DNA of 64,000 bases from Lactobacillus acidophilus (GTDB lineage: Bacteria > Bacillota > Bacilli > Lactobacillales > Lactobacillaceae): positions 434,001-498,000 of the forward strand of contig NZ_CP139575.1 in NCBI RefSeq assembly GCF_034298135.1. The letters are read 5' to 3'. Numbering within the stretch: position 1 is the first letter of the stretch; every line of letters starts with the position of its first letter. The notes beneath the pieces were generated by a model. The model had not been told where the DNA came from. It worked only from the letters and a program-made list of their open reading frames with translations, and searched no databases. The position numbers and the translations under genes were made by a program. Of this stretch, positions 41,265-50,515 are shown one piece after another.

Positions 41265-43544
41265 ATGAAATATTTGAATGGAAATTGGCTAGTGAGAGAT
41301 GGCTTTGCAATCGATTATGGTCAAAGTATTTACGATAGTGAAATTAAAGATGATAAATTAACTTTATGGGTGCCTTTTAAAGTGATTACCAATCCGGGGA
41401 TGACGCTGGATGATGGGATGCTTACCTTAGAGATTACCTCACCAAGAGAAAATATTATTCGCACTAAGATTATTAATTTTAAAGGCGCCATTGATAACGG
41501 TCCTAAATTTGATTTAAACGTAGATTCCAAATTTAAGCCGAATATTTTTGAAGATAGTGAAAAATTTACTATTGAATCAGGTAATACACGTCTTGAAATT
41601 CAAAAAGGTGATCAAATCTTATTTACGTATTTCTATAAAAATGAAATGCGTGCTGAAATACCGGCACGTTCGGTTGCTAGAATTTTTGATCCTAAAGGTC
41701 ACACCCATATTTCAAATTCATTTGTACTTGAACCAGACGAAAAGATTTATGGGTTAGGAGAAAGATTTTCCAATTTTGTTAAAAATGGTCAAGAAGTTGA
41801 AATGTGGAATGCAGATGGCGGTACAGAAACAATCCAATCCTACAAGAATATTCCATTGTACTTATCTAACAGAAAATATGGTATATTTGTTAATTCAATT
41901 GCCAAGGTCTCCTATGAAGTTGCTTCTCAACAAGTTGACCGCGTAGAATTCTCTGTTCCAGGTCAAGAACTTGATTATATATTTATTGGTGGAATGGATA
42001 ACAAGGAAGTATTAGATCACTACACTGCCTTAACAGGTCGTCCACCACTTCTTCCAGCATGGAGCTTTGGTTTATGGTTGACTACATCATTTACTACTAA
42101 ATATGATGAAGAGACAGTTATGAGCTTTATTAATGGTATGCTTGATCGTCATATTCCATTATCTGTCTTTCACTTTGACTGTTGCTGGATGAAGCCAACA
42201 CAATGGTGTGACTTTGTATGGGATCCAGATATCTTTCCAGATCCAGAAGGTCTTTTGAAGAAGATCCATGATAAAGGTATTAAAGTTTGTGTCTGGATTA
42301 ATCCGTATATTGCCCAAAAATCTCGTTTATTTGAAGAAGGGATGAAGAATGGTTACTTCATTAAGAAGAGTAATGGGGATGTATGGCAATGGGATAAGTG
42401 GCAAGCTGGTATGGCCATTGTTGACTTTACTAACCCTGACGCAGTTAAGTGGTATCAAGGCTATTTGAAAGAACTGCTTCATCAAGGAGTCGATGTCTTT
42501 AAGACGGACTTTGGTGAACGAATTCCAAGTGAAGGCGTTAAATTCTTTGATGGTTCAGATCCTAAGAAAATGCATAATTACTACACACTTTTGTATAACA
42601 AGATCGTTACTGATGCAATTAGTGAAGTTAAAGGAAAAAAAGAGGCTCTTGTCTTTGCTAGAAGTGCAACTGTAGGTAGTCAATGTTACCCAGTCCATTG
42701 GGGTGGTGACTCATCTTCGAACTACTCATCAATGGCGGAAACTCTTAGAAGCGGCTTGTCCTTTAGTATGAGTGGCTTTGGCTATTGGTCGCATGATATT
42801 TCAGGGTTTGAAGCAAGTGCTACACCAGACTTATATAAACGCTGGAGTCAATTTGGTTTACTAAGTTCTCATTCAAGATATCATGGTTCAACTACTTATA
42901 AAGTTCCATGGTTATATGGTGATGAAGCTGTAGAAGTATCAAAGAAATTTACCAATTTAAAATTACGGTTATTGCCGTATCTTCTTGCAATGTCTAACGA
43001 AGCTCATAAACATGGTACGCCAATTCTTCGTCCAATGATTTTAGAATTCCCTGATGATCCGGGATGCGAAGACCTTGATATGCAATATATGCTTGGTGGT
43101 AGTCTGTTGGTTGCTCCAATTTTCAATGACCAAGGAGAAGCTTGTTTTTATGCCCCACAAGGTCAAGGTAAATGGATTAGTTTACTAACTAATGAAAGTT
43201 ATGAAGGTGGACGCTGGTACAAGCAAAAGTTTAATGAAAAGACTTTGCCATTACTTGTAAAACCTAATTCAATTATTGTGACTGGCGAACATGATGATCA
43301 GACGATGTATGATTACACTAAGCACCCAAGTATTCATTTATTTGAAATGCAAGATGGCAAAGTATCGACAATAATTACTGATAATTATGGTAAAAAAGTA
43401 GCGACGGTAACTTCTGAAAAGTCGGCTGATAAGATTGTAGTAACTACAGAAAATATTGAAAAATTTGATTTAATAATTCATCGTAGTGATCAATACGCCG
43501 TAATTATGAAAGATAATCAACAAAAAGTAGAAGTTGATCTATAA
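41265..43544 (+). CDS. GH31 alpha-xylosidase (YicI type)
   Basis: 759 residues, close to E. coli YicI. The nucleophile Asp415 is in KTDFGERIP, the YicI signature, and the acid/base Asp482 is in WGGDSSSNYSSM. Such enzymes remove alpha-1,6-linked xylose, for example from isoprimeverose (xylosyl-glucose) and from the non-reducing end of xyloglucan oligosaccharides. Starts four bases after the GH1 stop. Its presence is the best clue to the substrate of the locus. Plain alpha-glucosidase activity is the main alternative but fits the motif less well. Confidence 0.88.
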   Translation: MKYLNGNWLVRDGFAIDYGQSIYDSEIKDDKLTLWVPFKVITNPGMTLDDGMLTLEITSPRENIIRTKIINFKGAIDNGPKFDLNVDSKFKPNIFEDSEKFTIESGNTRLEIQKGDQILFTYFYKNEMRAEIPARSVARIFDPKGHTHISNSFVLEPDEKIYGLGERFSNFVKNGQEVEMWNADGGTETIQSYKNIPLYLSNRKYGIFVNSIAKVSYEVASQQVDRVEFSVPGQELDYIFIGGMDNKEVLDHYTALTGRPPLLPAWSFGLWLTTSFTTKYDEETVMSFINGMLDRHIPLSVFHFDCCWMKPTQWCDFVWDPDIFPDPEGLLKKIHDKGIKVCVWINPYIAQKSRLFEEGMKNGYFIKKSNGDVWQWDKWQAGMAIVDFTNPDAVKWYQGYLKELLHQGVDVFKTDFGERIPSEGVKFFDGSDPKKMHNYYTLLYNKIVTDAISEVKGKKEALVFARSATVGSQCYPVHWGGDSSSNYSSMAETLRSGLSFSMSGFGYWSHDISGFEASATPDLYKRWSQFGLLSSHSRYHGSTTYKVPWLYGDEAVEVSKKFTNLKLRLLPYLLAMSNEAHKHGTPILRPMILEFPDDPGCEDLDMQYMLGGSLLVAPIFNDQGEACFYAPQGQGKWISLLTNESYEGGRWYKQKFNEKTLPLLVKPNSIIVTGEHDDQTMYDYTKHPSIHLFEMQDGKVSTIITDNYGKKVATVTSEKSADKIVVTTENIEKFDLIIHRSDQYAVIMKDNQQKVEVDL

Positions 43545-43557
43545 AGTAACAAAAATT

Positions 43558-45600
43558 ATGAAACGAGAACTAAAAAGTAAAGTATTTTTACATGGTGGCG
43601 ATTATAATCCGGAACAATGGTTAGGTGAACCAGAAATTATTAATGAAGATTTTGCTTTATTCAAAAATGCAGCAATTAATACTGTAACAGTTGGCATTTT
43701 TTCTTGGGCAAAACTTGAACCAGAAGAAGGAAAATATGATTTTGCTTGGCTAGATGATATTTTTGATCGAGTTGAAAAGATGAATGGTTACGTAATTCTG
43801 GCTACACCCAGTGGAGCTAGACCAGCTTGGCTAGCAAGAAAGTATCCAGAAGTTTTACGAACTGATTTCAATAATCAAAAACGTGGTTTTGGCGGGCGAC
43901 ATAATCATTGTCTGACTTCGCCAATTTATCGCAAAAAAGTACGTGAGATAAATACTAAGTTAGCGGAACATTTTGGTAAAAGGCCTAGTCTGATTTTGTG
44001 GCATATTTCTAATGAATATTCTGGTGAATGCTATTGTGACTTATGTCAGCAGGCTTTTAGAGACTGGCTTAAGAAGAAGTATCGGACTCTTGAACGGCTT
44101 AATCATTCTTGGTGGAATACTTTTTGGAGTCATACATTTAGTGACTGGAATCAAATTCATGCACCATCACCTCTCTCAGAGATGGGTAACAAAGGAATGA
44201 ATCTAGATTGGAAGAGATTTGTCAGTGATCAGGCCATTTCATTTATTGATAATGAAGTAGAACCATTACGAAAAATTACGTCGGAAATTCCTGTTACTAC
44301 TAATATGATGGCAGGCAATCCTTTGATGGATCCATTTACCGGATATAACTATCAAGAAATGGCTAAACATTTGGATGTAATTTCGTGGGATTCGTATCCA
44401 TTATGGGGTAATGATTTTCAATCAACTGAAAAGTTGGGTCAAAATGTGGGTTTGATTCACGATTTCTTTAGAAGTTTAAAACATCAAAATTTTATGATTA
44501 TGGAAAATACGCCATCACGCGTTAACTGGGCCGATATTGATCGGGCTAAACGTCCAGGGATGCATCAACTTGCGAGTTTGCAAGATATTGCACACAGCTC
44601 AGATTCAGTTTTGTATTTCCAATTACGTGCTTCTCGCGGCTCAGCTGAAATGTTTCATGGTGCCGTAATCGAACATCGTCATCCAGAAAAAACTCGCGTT
44701 TTTCATGATGTGAAAGATGTAGGACATGATTTAGAAAAGCTAGAATCGATTTATTCAACTAGCTATACTAAAGCTAAAGTTGGTATAGTTTATGACTATA
44801 ATAATATTTGGGCATTAGAAGATGCAGAAGGGTATAGCAAAGATAAGAAAATTTGGCAGACAATTCAAAGTCAATATCAATATTTTTACCAAAATGATAT
44901 TCCAGTAGACTTTGTTAGTCCCAATGATAATTTTACTCAATATAAATTGTTGATTGATCCAATGCATTTTTTGATGACTAAAGAATATATGGATAAGTTA
45001 GAATCATTTGTTAAAAAATGTGGCTATGTTGTAGGTACCTATATTTCCGGGGTTGTTGATGAAAATGGTTTGGCCTATATGAATGAGTGGCCTAAGCAGT
45101 TGCAGAGTATTTATGGAATTGAGCCATTAGAAACTGATAGCTTATATCCTAAGCAAAGTAATAGTATTGAATTTGCTGGACATAGGTATCAAGCATATGA
45201 TTTTTGTGAGACGATTTTTAAACATGATGCCAAAGTATTAGCGAAGTACACAACAGATTTTTATTCAGGTACGCCGGCATTAACTGCTCACAAATGTGGT
45301 GAAGGAAAAGGATATTACATTGCTTGTCGAACAGATACTGATTTTTTAAGCGCCATATACGGTCAGATTGTAAAAGAACTTGATTTATTGCCTAATTTAC
45401 CAATTAAGAAAGAAACAACTAAAATTTCGCTACAAGTTCGTGAAAATGATGATGAAAAGTATCTTTTTGTGCAGAACTTTAGTCATGAGCAACAATCTAT
45501 ATTACTTAAACAAAAGATGAAAGAAATGCTTAGTGACGAATTTGAGGAAAATAAGGTGATCGTAAAGCCTTATGGAACTAAAATTTATCAAATGAACTAA
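43558..45600 (+). CDS. GH42 beta-galactosidase
   Basis: 680 residues from the ATG at 43558. Family start FLHGGDYNPEQW; acid/base Glu153 in HISNEYSGEC, nucleophile Glu316 in MENTPSRVNW. Four Cys (one in NHCLTSP, three in CYCDLCQ) form the structural zinc site of GH42. A TTG eight codons upstream (43534) overlaps the GH31 end and is a possible alternative start; neither start has a strong ribosome site, so coupling is likely. The galactosidase could trim galactose from xyloglucan side chains or use other galactosides. Confidence 0.88.
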   Translation: MKRELKSKVFLHGGDYNPEQWLGEPEIINEDFALFKNAAINTVTVGIFSWAKLEPEEGKYDFAWLDDIFDRVEKMNGYVILATPSGARPAWLARKYPEVLRTDFNNQKRGFGGRHNHCLTSPIYRKKVREINTKLAEHFGKRPSLILWHISNEYSGECYCDLCQQAFRDWLKKKYRTLERLNHSWWNTFWSHTFSDWNQIHAPSPLSEMGNKGMNLDWKRFVSDQAISFIDNEVEPLRKITSEIPVTTNMMAGNPLMDPFTGYNYQEMAKHLDVISWDSYPLWGNDFQSTEKLGQNVGLIHDFFRSLKHQNFMIMENTPSRVNWADIDRAKRPGMHQLASLQDIAHSSDSVLYFQLRASRGSAEMFHGAVIEHRHPEKTRVFHDVKDVGHDLEKLESIYSTSYTKAKVGIVYDYNNIWALEDAEGYSKDKKIWQTIQSQYQYFYQNDIPVDFVSPNDNFTQYKLLIDPMHFLMTKEYMDKLESFVKKCGYVVGTYISGVVDENGLAYMNEWPKQLQSIYGIEPLETDSLYPKQSNSIEFAGHRYQAYDFCETIFKHDAKVLAKYTTDFYSGTPALTAHKCGEGKGYYIACRTDTDFLSAIYGQIVKELDLLPNLPIKKETTKISLQVRENDDEKYLFVQNFSHEQQSILLKQKMKEMLSDEFEENKVIVKPYGTKIYQMN

Positions 45601-45638
45601 AAAACAGATGCTTCTAAGATTTAGGAGTATCTGTTTTA
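45599..45638. terminator. Bidirectional terminator after the glycosidase operon
   Basis: AAAACAGATGCT-CTAA / TTAG-AGTATCTGTTTT stem between convergent genes. Confidence 0.8.
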
Positions 45639-45648
45639 GTATGTACGG

Positions 45649-47646
45649 TTATTTTTGCTTGATTTTCATAATCGATTTAACAGAAATAAATTCTTCTTCA
45701 CCAGTAGATATGTTCTTAACTGACAACATTTTATTAATAGTAGCCTTTTCTGCAAAATTCATAATTTTGGTAATTTCGCCTCTAGGATTATCTGTCACAT
45801 ATTCATAATTGGTTTCATCAAAAGTAGTAATTAGAATCTGGGTAATCGATTTAATTGAATCAGTTGTTGCGATATTTTCCTTTGGTTGAACCGTTTTTTC
45901 TTTTTTATCTGAAATATTTTGTGGTTTTTCTGATAATTGAGCCACTGGTTTAGTTTCATAATCTGTTGTTTTTTCAATTTCTTTAGTGCTTTTTTCAGGA
46001 ATGACCATTTTTTTATTAACTGGAATTTCGCGTTTAGTGACAACATTAGTCTTATTAGGAAGAAGGTTGCGTACTCTTTTACGCGCTTTAAATAAATCTA
46101 GAACTTTTGGTCCATAAAGATTAATAGAATAGTGTAACCCATTAAGCGGGAAGAGTTCTTCTTGTTTTAATCTGGTTTCAACTTCACTACGATCAACACC
46201 GGTTTTTTTAATTAGATCTTCAGTCGTATATACAGAGATAATTTGTTTTAAGTGCTCTACCGCTGATCTATCTTGTGCACCGATTACTTGGCGTAATATA
46301 TTCCAATTAGTAGTATTGTATCTTCTGGTTAAACCAGTATCGGTGATTGGCTTGATTAATCCTTGTTTTCTAGCGTTTTCTACCCATTTTTTATCGATAT
46401 TTAAACTATTAGCTAATTCTAGTTCTGAAAGATTAGTGGTAGGACGAGCAGAATTTATTTCGTTTAAAATTTCTTCGGTATGAACCTGATTTACAAGAGC
46501 CCAGTTTTGGTAATTAGCAATATAACTGGATTCACCTTCTTCAGGGTGGCGCCACATTATATAGCCAAGAAAGGCATTGGGGTTGGATGGAAGCGGTGTA
46601 AAATCATGTTTAGTTAATAGTTTGAAGTCAGTAACTTTACTGAAAGTTCCAGTATTAGATGGAGTAGCTTCACTAGTAAATTGAATAATATCTCCCGCTT
46701 TTAACTCACCTAGTACTTTAATATCAATTACATAAGGCAAATAATATTTAGCGAAGATTAATCTATTGCTATCTTTAACCATTACATTTTTAACTTCTAA
46801 TTGTGGCATTTTGTGTGAAATAGAAGGAATTTCCACAGCATGACTACGTACGACAGTTGCTACATATGCTTTTTTAGTTTTATCAATTAAAGGTAATACA
46901 TCTTCTGATTTACCTTGTTGTAATTCTTCAAGTCGTTGTTGAAATTTCTTGTAACGACTTGGTTGAAATCTAGCATCAACATGCGCACCAGTAGTCGCAA
47001 AATCTTTAATATTTTTAGTTAGATAGTTATTTTCATAATTCTTTTTAGTTAAGTTGTTATTATTTAACTCAACTACCCAAGAATCTTGGCGATCATAACT
47101 GCTGACTAGGGTTTCTGGTTTGTTAGTACCAATGAAAATACCGGCCTTTTTAATAAAAGTTGCGTCTAGACCATACTTACCTTGACCGTATTGTTTAACT
47201 AAACTAAATCTTTCAATGTAATCACCGATAGCCAATTGTTGTTTTTGATGACCAATATATTTAATATGATCAATATTTAACCATGCATGATAATCTAATA
47301 TTTCTATATTTGGATAACAAGATATTTTGTCAATTAATAATGAGCCATTTAAGTTAGTGCTATTTGGTAATGTCACGTCTCCTAAAATACCAATCCAGTG
47401 TATTAAAGTTTTATCTTCAAAATATGGCTTCAAACGAATGTGAATGGAATTAGGATGTAAATATTTATTTAATTGATTATCAATTGCTTTATTTCGAACC
47501 ATATTAAAGGCTGTGGCTTTTTTGGTATTTTTTAAATCATTTATTTTTACATAGGTTAGATTTAATTTATCTTCTTTAATATACGAATTTTCATGTTTAA
47601 TTTTATTTCGATTATGTAATAATTTCTTTAAATTTTCTGGTTTCAT
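45649..47646 (-). CDS. Unrecognised 665-residue protein with OB-like and HTH-like segments
   Basis: No family recognised. It is soluble, with no signal peptide or membrane helix. Visible parts: a basic N-terminus (about 1-60); a beta-rich region (about 65-190) with the run HAWLN...IGDYIERFSLVKQYGQG, which resembles nucleic-acid-binding OB-type modules; a second similar beta region (about 255-350; LKAGDIIQFTSEA); two consecutive helical segments like winged helices (about 400-445, LSELELANSLNIDKKWVENARKQG, and about 470-500, TTEDLIKKTGVDRSEVETRLKQEE); then a low-complexity Lys/Glu/Thr linker and a short C-terminal domain. DNA or RNA binding is inferred only. No partner gene is adjacent. Start ATG follows AAAGGAT with weak spacing. 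Confidence 0.7.
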   Translation of the reverse strand: MKPENLKKLLHNRNKIKHENSYIKEDKLNLTYVKINDLKNTKKATAFNMVRNKAIDNQLNKYLHPNSIHIRLKPYFEDKTLIHWIGILGDVTLPNSTNLNGSLLIDKISCYPNIEILDYHAWLNIDHIKYIGHQKQQLAIGDYIERFSLVKQYGQGKYGLDATFIKKAGIFIGTNKPETLVSSYDRQDSWVVELNNNNLTKKNYENNYLTKNIKDFATTGAHVDARFQPSRYKKFQQRLEELQQGKSEDVLPLIDKTKKAYVATVVRSHAVEIPSISHKMPQLEVKNVMVKDSNRLIFAKYYLPYVIDIKVLGELKAGDIIQFTSEATPSNTGTFSKVTDFKLLTKHDFTPLPSNPNAFLGYIMWRHPEEGESSYIANYQNWALVNQVHTEEILNEINSARPTTNLSELELANSLNIDKKWVENARKQGLIKPITDTGLTRRYNTTNWNILRQVIGAQDRSAVEHLKQIISVYTTEDLIKKTGVDRSEVETRLKQEELFPLNGLHYSINLYGPKVLDLFKARKRVRNLLPNKTNVVTKREIPVNKKMVIPEKSTKEIEKTTDYETKPVAQLSEKPQNISDKKEKTVQPKENIATTDSIKSITQILITTFDETNYEYVTDNPRGEITKIMNFAEKATINKMLSVKNISTGEEEFISVKSIMKIKQK

Positions 47647-47790
47647 AATAATATTAGTATCCTTTCTGTAGATTTTTGGGTATATATTTCATTAAATCAA
47701 TCTTAATACTAATCTAACAAAATTTTCAACTTTATTAGCTGATAATAAATGATAAGATTATTTAGTAAATATTTTTATGAGGTGAAGAGA

Positions 47791-48606
47791 ATGACATTAC
47801 CATTTAAGGCAGTTGCTGTAGATATGGACGGTACATTTTTAGATGATAGAAAGCAATTTAATCATGAACAATTTGATCAGCTTTTAACTGAATTTGAAAA
47901 AAGAGGAGTTCATTTTATTGTTGCTTCGGGTAGACCATATGTACGACTAAAACAAGACTTTGCAGGTTTTGCAGATAGAATGGATTTTGTAACTTTAAAT
48001 GGTTCCCGTTTGATTATTAAAGGTAAAGAAGCAGCCAGTTATCCGTTAGCTAGACAAGATGTTTTAGATTTTATTACAGAAGTTCAAGCTAAATATGGCA
48101 AGATGGCAACGATGGTTTTTGAAAAAGATATTGCATATTTGCACAGCGAAATTGATAAAGATGAACGTGACTTCTTAGCTTACTTTGCTGGTAATAGTGC
48201 AGTCGTTGATGATTGGAATGACATGCCAAAAAGTGATATTTACCAAATTACTTTTAATATGGATAGTTCAAAAGCACCGGAGATTGAAAAAGCATTTAAT
48301 AAAAAGCACATTAATCAGATTTCTGCCTTTGCTTCCGCCACTTTTGCTATTGATGTTAATGTAAAGGGTGTAAGTAAGGGAAGTGGTCTTGAACGTCTAC
48401 TGAAGAAGATGGGGATGAGTGGTGATGATTTGATTGCCTTTGGCGACGGCGGTAATGATATTCCAATGCTTGATTTTGCTAAATATTCATATGCAATGGC
48501 TAATGGAATGGATAAGGTAAAGAAACATGCTAAGTTTGTTGCACCGGCAAATACTGAGAATGGCGTATTTAGAGTTTTACAAAAATATTTAGACGAAGAT
48601 AAATAA
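47791..48606 (+). CDS. Cof-type HAD-superfamily phosphatase
   Basis: 271 residues. HAD motif I AVDMDGTFLDD, motif II VASGRPY, motif III Lys, and motif IV FGDGGNDIPML are in order, with the type IIB cap between II and III. Substrate is probably a sugar phosphate or FMN-like small phosphate, not decidable here. ATG 47791 follows GAGGTG; the upstream reading from 47749 has no site and is rejected. Confidence 0.92.
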   Translation: MTLPFKAVAVDMDGTFLDDRKQFNHEQFDQLLTEFEKRGVHFIVASGRPYVRLKQDFAGFADRMDFVTLNGSRLIIKGKEAASYPLARQDVLDFITEVQAKYGKMATMVFEKDIAYLHSEIDKDERDFLAYFAGNSAVVDDWNDMPKSDIYQITFNMDSSKAPEIEKAFNKKHINQISAFASATFAIDVNVKGVSKGSGLERLLKKMGMSGDDLIAFGDGGNDIPMLDFAKYSYAMANGMDKVKKHAKFVAPANTENGVFRVLQKYLDEDK

Positions 48607-48676
48607 AAAAGTCTTGTAAAATAAAAAAACATGATATAGTTTTAATTAAATTATAGAAATAAGAGGAAATTGCCAT

Positions 48677-48700
48677 ATGATTCGTTTATTGAATCTCTAA
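48677..48700 (+). CDS. Seven-codon leader peptide (MIRLLNL) of the ABC-transporter attenuator
   Basis: ATG 48677 lies eight bases after AGAGGAA. The frame ends at TAA 48698-48700. Its coding sequence is one arm of a long-range pairing with 48769-48790 and its 3' flank pairs with 48872-48882. Ribosome stalling on this peptide would free or block those pairings. The translated status is inferred. Confidence 0.55.
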   Translation: MIRLLNL

Positions 48701-48882
48701 TACTTGATTTGTTAAGCAGAAAAAAGTAAACTTTTGCACCTTATTTGGTGTACCCATTTTTTCGCAATCAGTATTAGCAGTAAACGAATCTAAGGCGATT
48801 TTTTATTAAAATCGACCTTTATTTGTTGCACTGTTAATTCGAATGCGAATGGACAGTGCTTTTTCTTTGCGACAAATCAAGT
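48680..48882 (+). promoter_or_regulatory. Multi-hairpin attenuator upstream of two ABC half-exporters
   Basis: (a) GATTCGTTTATTG...CTAATACTTG (48679-48706) is complementary to CAGTATTAG...TAAACGAATC (48769-48790). (b) CACC / GGTG hairpin at 48737-48750. (c) First terminator AAGGCGATTTT / AAAATCGACCTTT (48792-48820). (d) Second terminator GCACTGT / ACAGTGC with inner ATTCG / CGAAT, then TTTTTCTTT (48828-48868). (e) ACTTGATTTGT (48702-48712) is complementary to ACAAATCAAGT (48872-48882). The right arm of (a) abuts terminator (c), and the outer pairing (e) encloses everything. Confidence 0.65.
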
Positions 48883-48937
48883 TTAGGGATGTAAAACTAT
48901 TCGTCAATTTGTCATACAGAGAATAATGAGGAAAATA

Positions 48938-50515
48938 ATGGGTTTAAAAGATTATCTCAAAACAAACTATCAGCGTGCATTTTTAGTACTGTTTTTAATC
49001 ACGCTTACACAGGCTGCAACTACGCTTTATACTTACTTAACTAGTCCAGAACTTGATGCAATTTCACAAGGAAAATTTATTTTATTTATTGAAATAATCG
49101 CGGGTCAATTCATAATTGGACAGATTTGTAATTCAAGTTTTAATATTGCCAGCGTGCAAAATACCAAACAAACGCAAAATTTATTCCATCAAGTTCGCCA
49201 AAATATGGTTAGACATTATTATCAAAAGCCTGCCCAAGTAGCTGAAATGGAAAATCATTTGGGTAATGATTTACAAACTATTCAATCAAGTTACTATGAT
49301 ATTTATTTTTATTTTGCGTGTGATTTAATTTATGTCTTTTTTACAATTGGTACTTTATTTACCTTTCATTGGTTACTTGTGGCATATAGTCTTTTAATTA
49401 CTTTTTTGGCTATTGTTGTTCCAAAATTGTTAGAAAAATATACAAATAGAGCTACTGAGAAAGTTTCTGAAAAGAATGCTCAATTTTTAAACTTAATTGA
49501 AAATTGGTTCAATGGTCTTGAAGAACTTAGAAGATATAAGAATAAAAATATCTTGAAAAAGAAAATTAGCGAATCAAGTCGTCAGCTTGAACAAAGTGAA
49601 TTTCAGCGTGATAAGACATTAATTTATGTTGAAATGGTTGCAGCCATTTTTGATGTTATGGGTCGAGTTGGCGTACCGGTGCTTGCAGGAGTTTTGTTTT
49701 TCAATCATCAAGTAAGCTTGGGGGCAATTTTAACTGCTGGCTATTTTGCTAATGGAATTTTTTATAGCGTGAATAGTTGTGTAACCAAGTATGCTCAGCT
49801 TAAATCAACGAGTACTTTAAGAAATCATCTGGCCGAATTACAAAAACTTAATGCTGATGAAAAATTTGATTCAATTGCTGAAATTGATAGGGTCGAAGTG
49901 AAAAATTTAGCAATTCAATATGAGCATGGAGAAAAAATTACTTATCCTAATTTTGTAATTAAGCGCGGCGAAAAAGTATTACTTACAGGCGATAGTGGCA
50001 CTGGTAAGTCTACTTTATTAAAAACAATGCTGGGCCAAATTCAACCAATAACTGGTGAAGTGCTATATAAAGATAAAACGGGAAAAATTATTCATCCAGA
50101 TTTGAATCAAATTGGCTATTTAGCGCAGGATTTAACTATGTTTGATGCGACTATTTTGGAAAATATTACGATGTTTAATGCCCAATTAAAAGATCAGGTT
50201 AAAGACGTAGTTAGAAATAATATTTTTGCCAAAGATGAAAAACGCTTTAAAGATGGATTGGCTACTGAGATTGAAGTGAAACATGATCTTCTTTCAGGGG
50301 GGCAACGACAGAAGGTTGTTTTAATGCGGGCGCTGATCCATAAAAAACCGATTTTGTATTTAGATGAAGCTACTAGTGCAATTGATCAAGCAGCGACAAC
50401 AAGGATTTTGCAAAATTTAGTGCAGACGGATAGAACTATTTTGATGATTGCTCATAATTTGACTAAAGAGCAAAAAGCATTATTCGATCGTAAAATTTAC
50501 TTGGAGGGCAAATAA
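48938..50515 (+). CDS. ABC transporter half-exporter (membrane plus ATPase), first of pair
   Basis: 525 residues. Six N-terminal membrane helices (about 1-300) and an ATPase domain with Walker A GDSGTGKST, signature LSGGQRQ, Walker B ILYLDEATSAID and H-loop IAHN. ATG 48938 is preferred over ATG 48926 because GAGG lies between them at the right spacing. Its stop overlaps the next gene (TAATG), so a heterodimer is expected. Substrate unknown; multidrug or peptide export is usual. The attenuator upstream suggests induction by something that affects translation. Confidence 0.88.
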   Translation: MGLKDYLKTNYQRAFLVLFLITLTQAATTLYTYLTSPELDAISQGKFILFIEIIAGQFIIGQICNSSFNIASVQNTKQTQNLFHQVRQNMVRHYYQKPAQVAEMENHLGNDLQTIQSSYYDIYFYFACDLIYVFFTIGTLFTFHWLLVAYSLLITFLAIVVPKLLEKYTNRATEKVSEKNAQFLNLIENWFNGLEELRRYKNKNILKKKISESSRQLEQSEFQRDKTLIYVEMVAAIFDVMGRVGVPVLAGVLFFNHQVSLGAILTAGYFANGIFYSVNSCVTKYAQLKSTSTLRNHLAELQKLNADEKFDSIAEIDRVEVKNLAIQYEHGEKITYPNFVIKRGEKVLLTGDSGTGKSTLLKTMLGQIQPITGEVLYKDKTGKIIHPDLNQIGYLAQDLTMFDATILENITMFNAQLKDQVKDVVRNNIFAKDEKRFKDGLATEIEVKHDLLSGGQRQKVVLMRALIHKKPILYLDEATSAIDQAATTRILQNLVQTDRTILMIAHNLTKEQKALFDRKIYLEGK

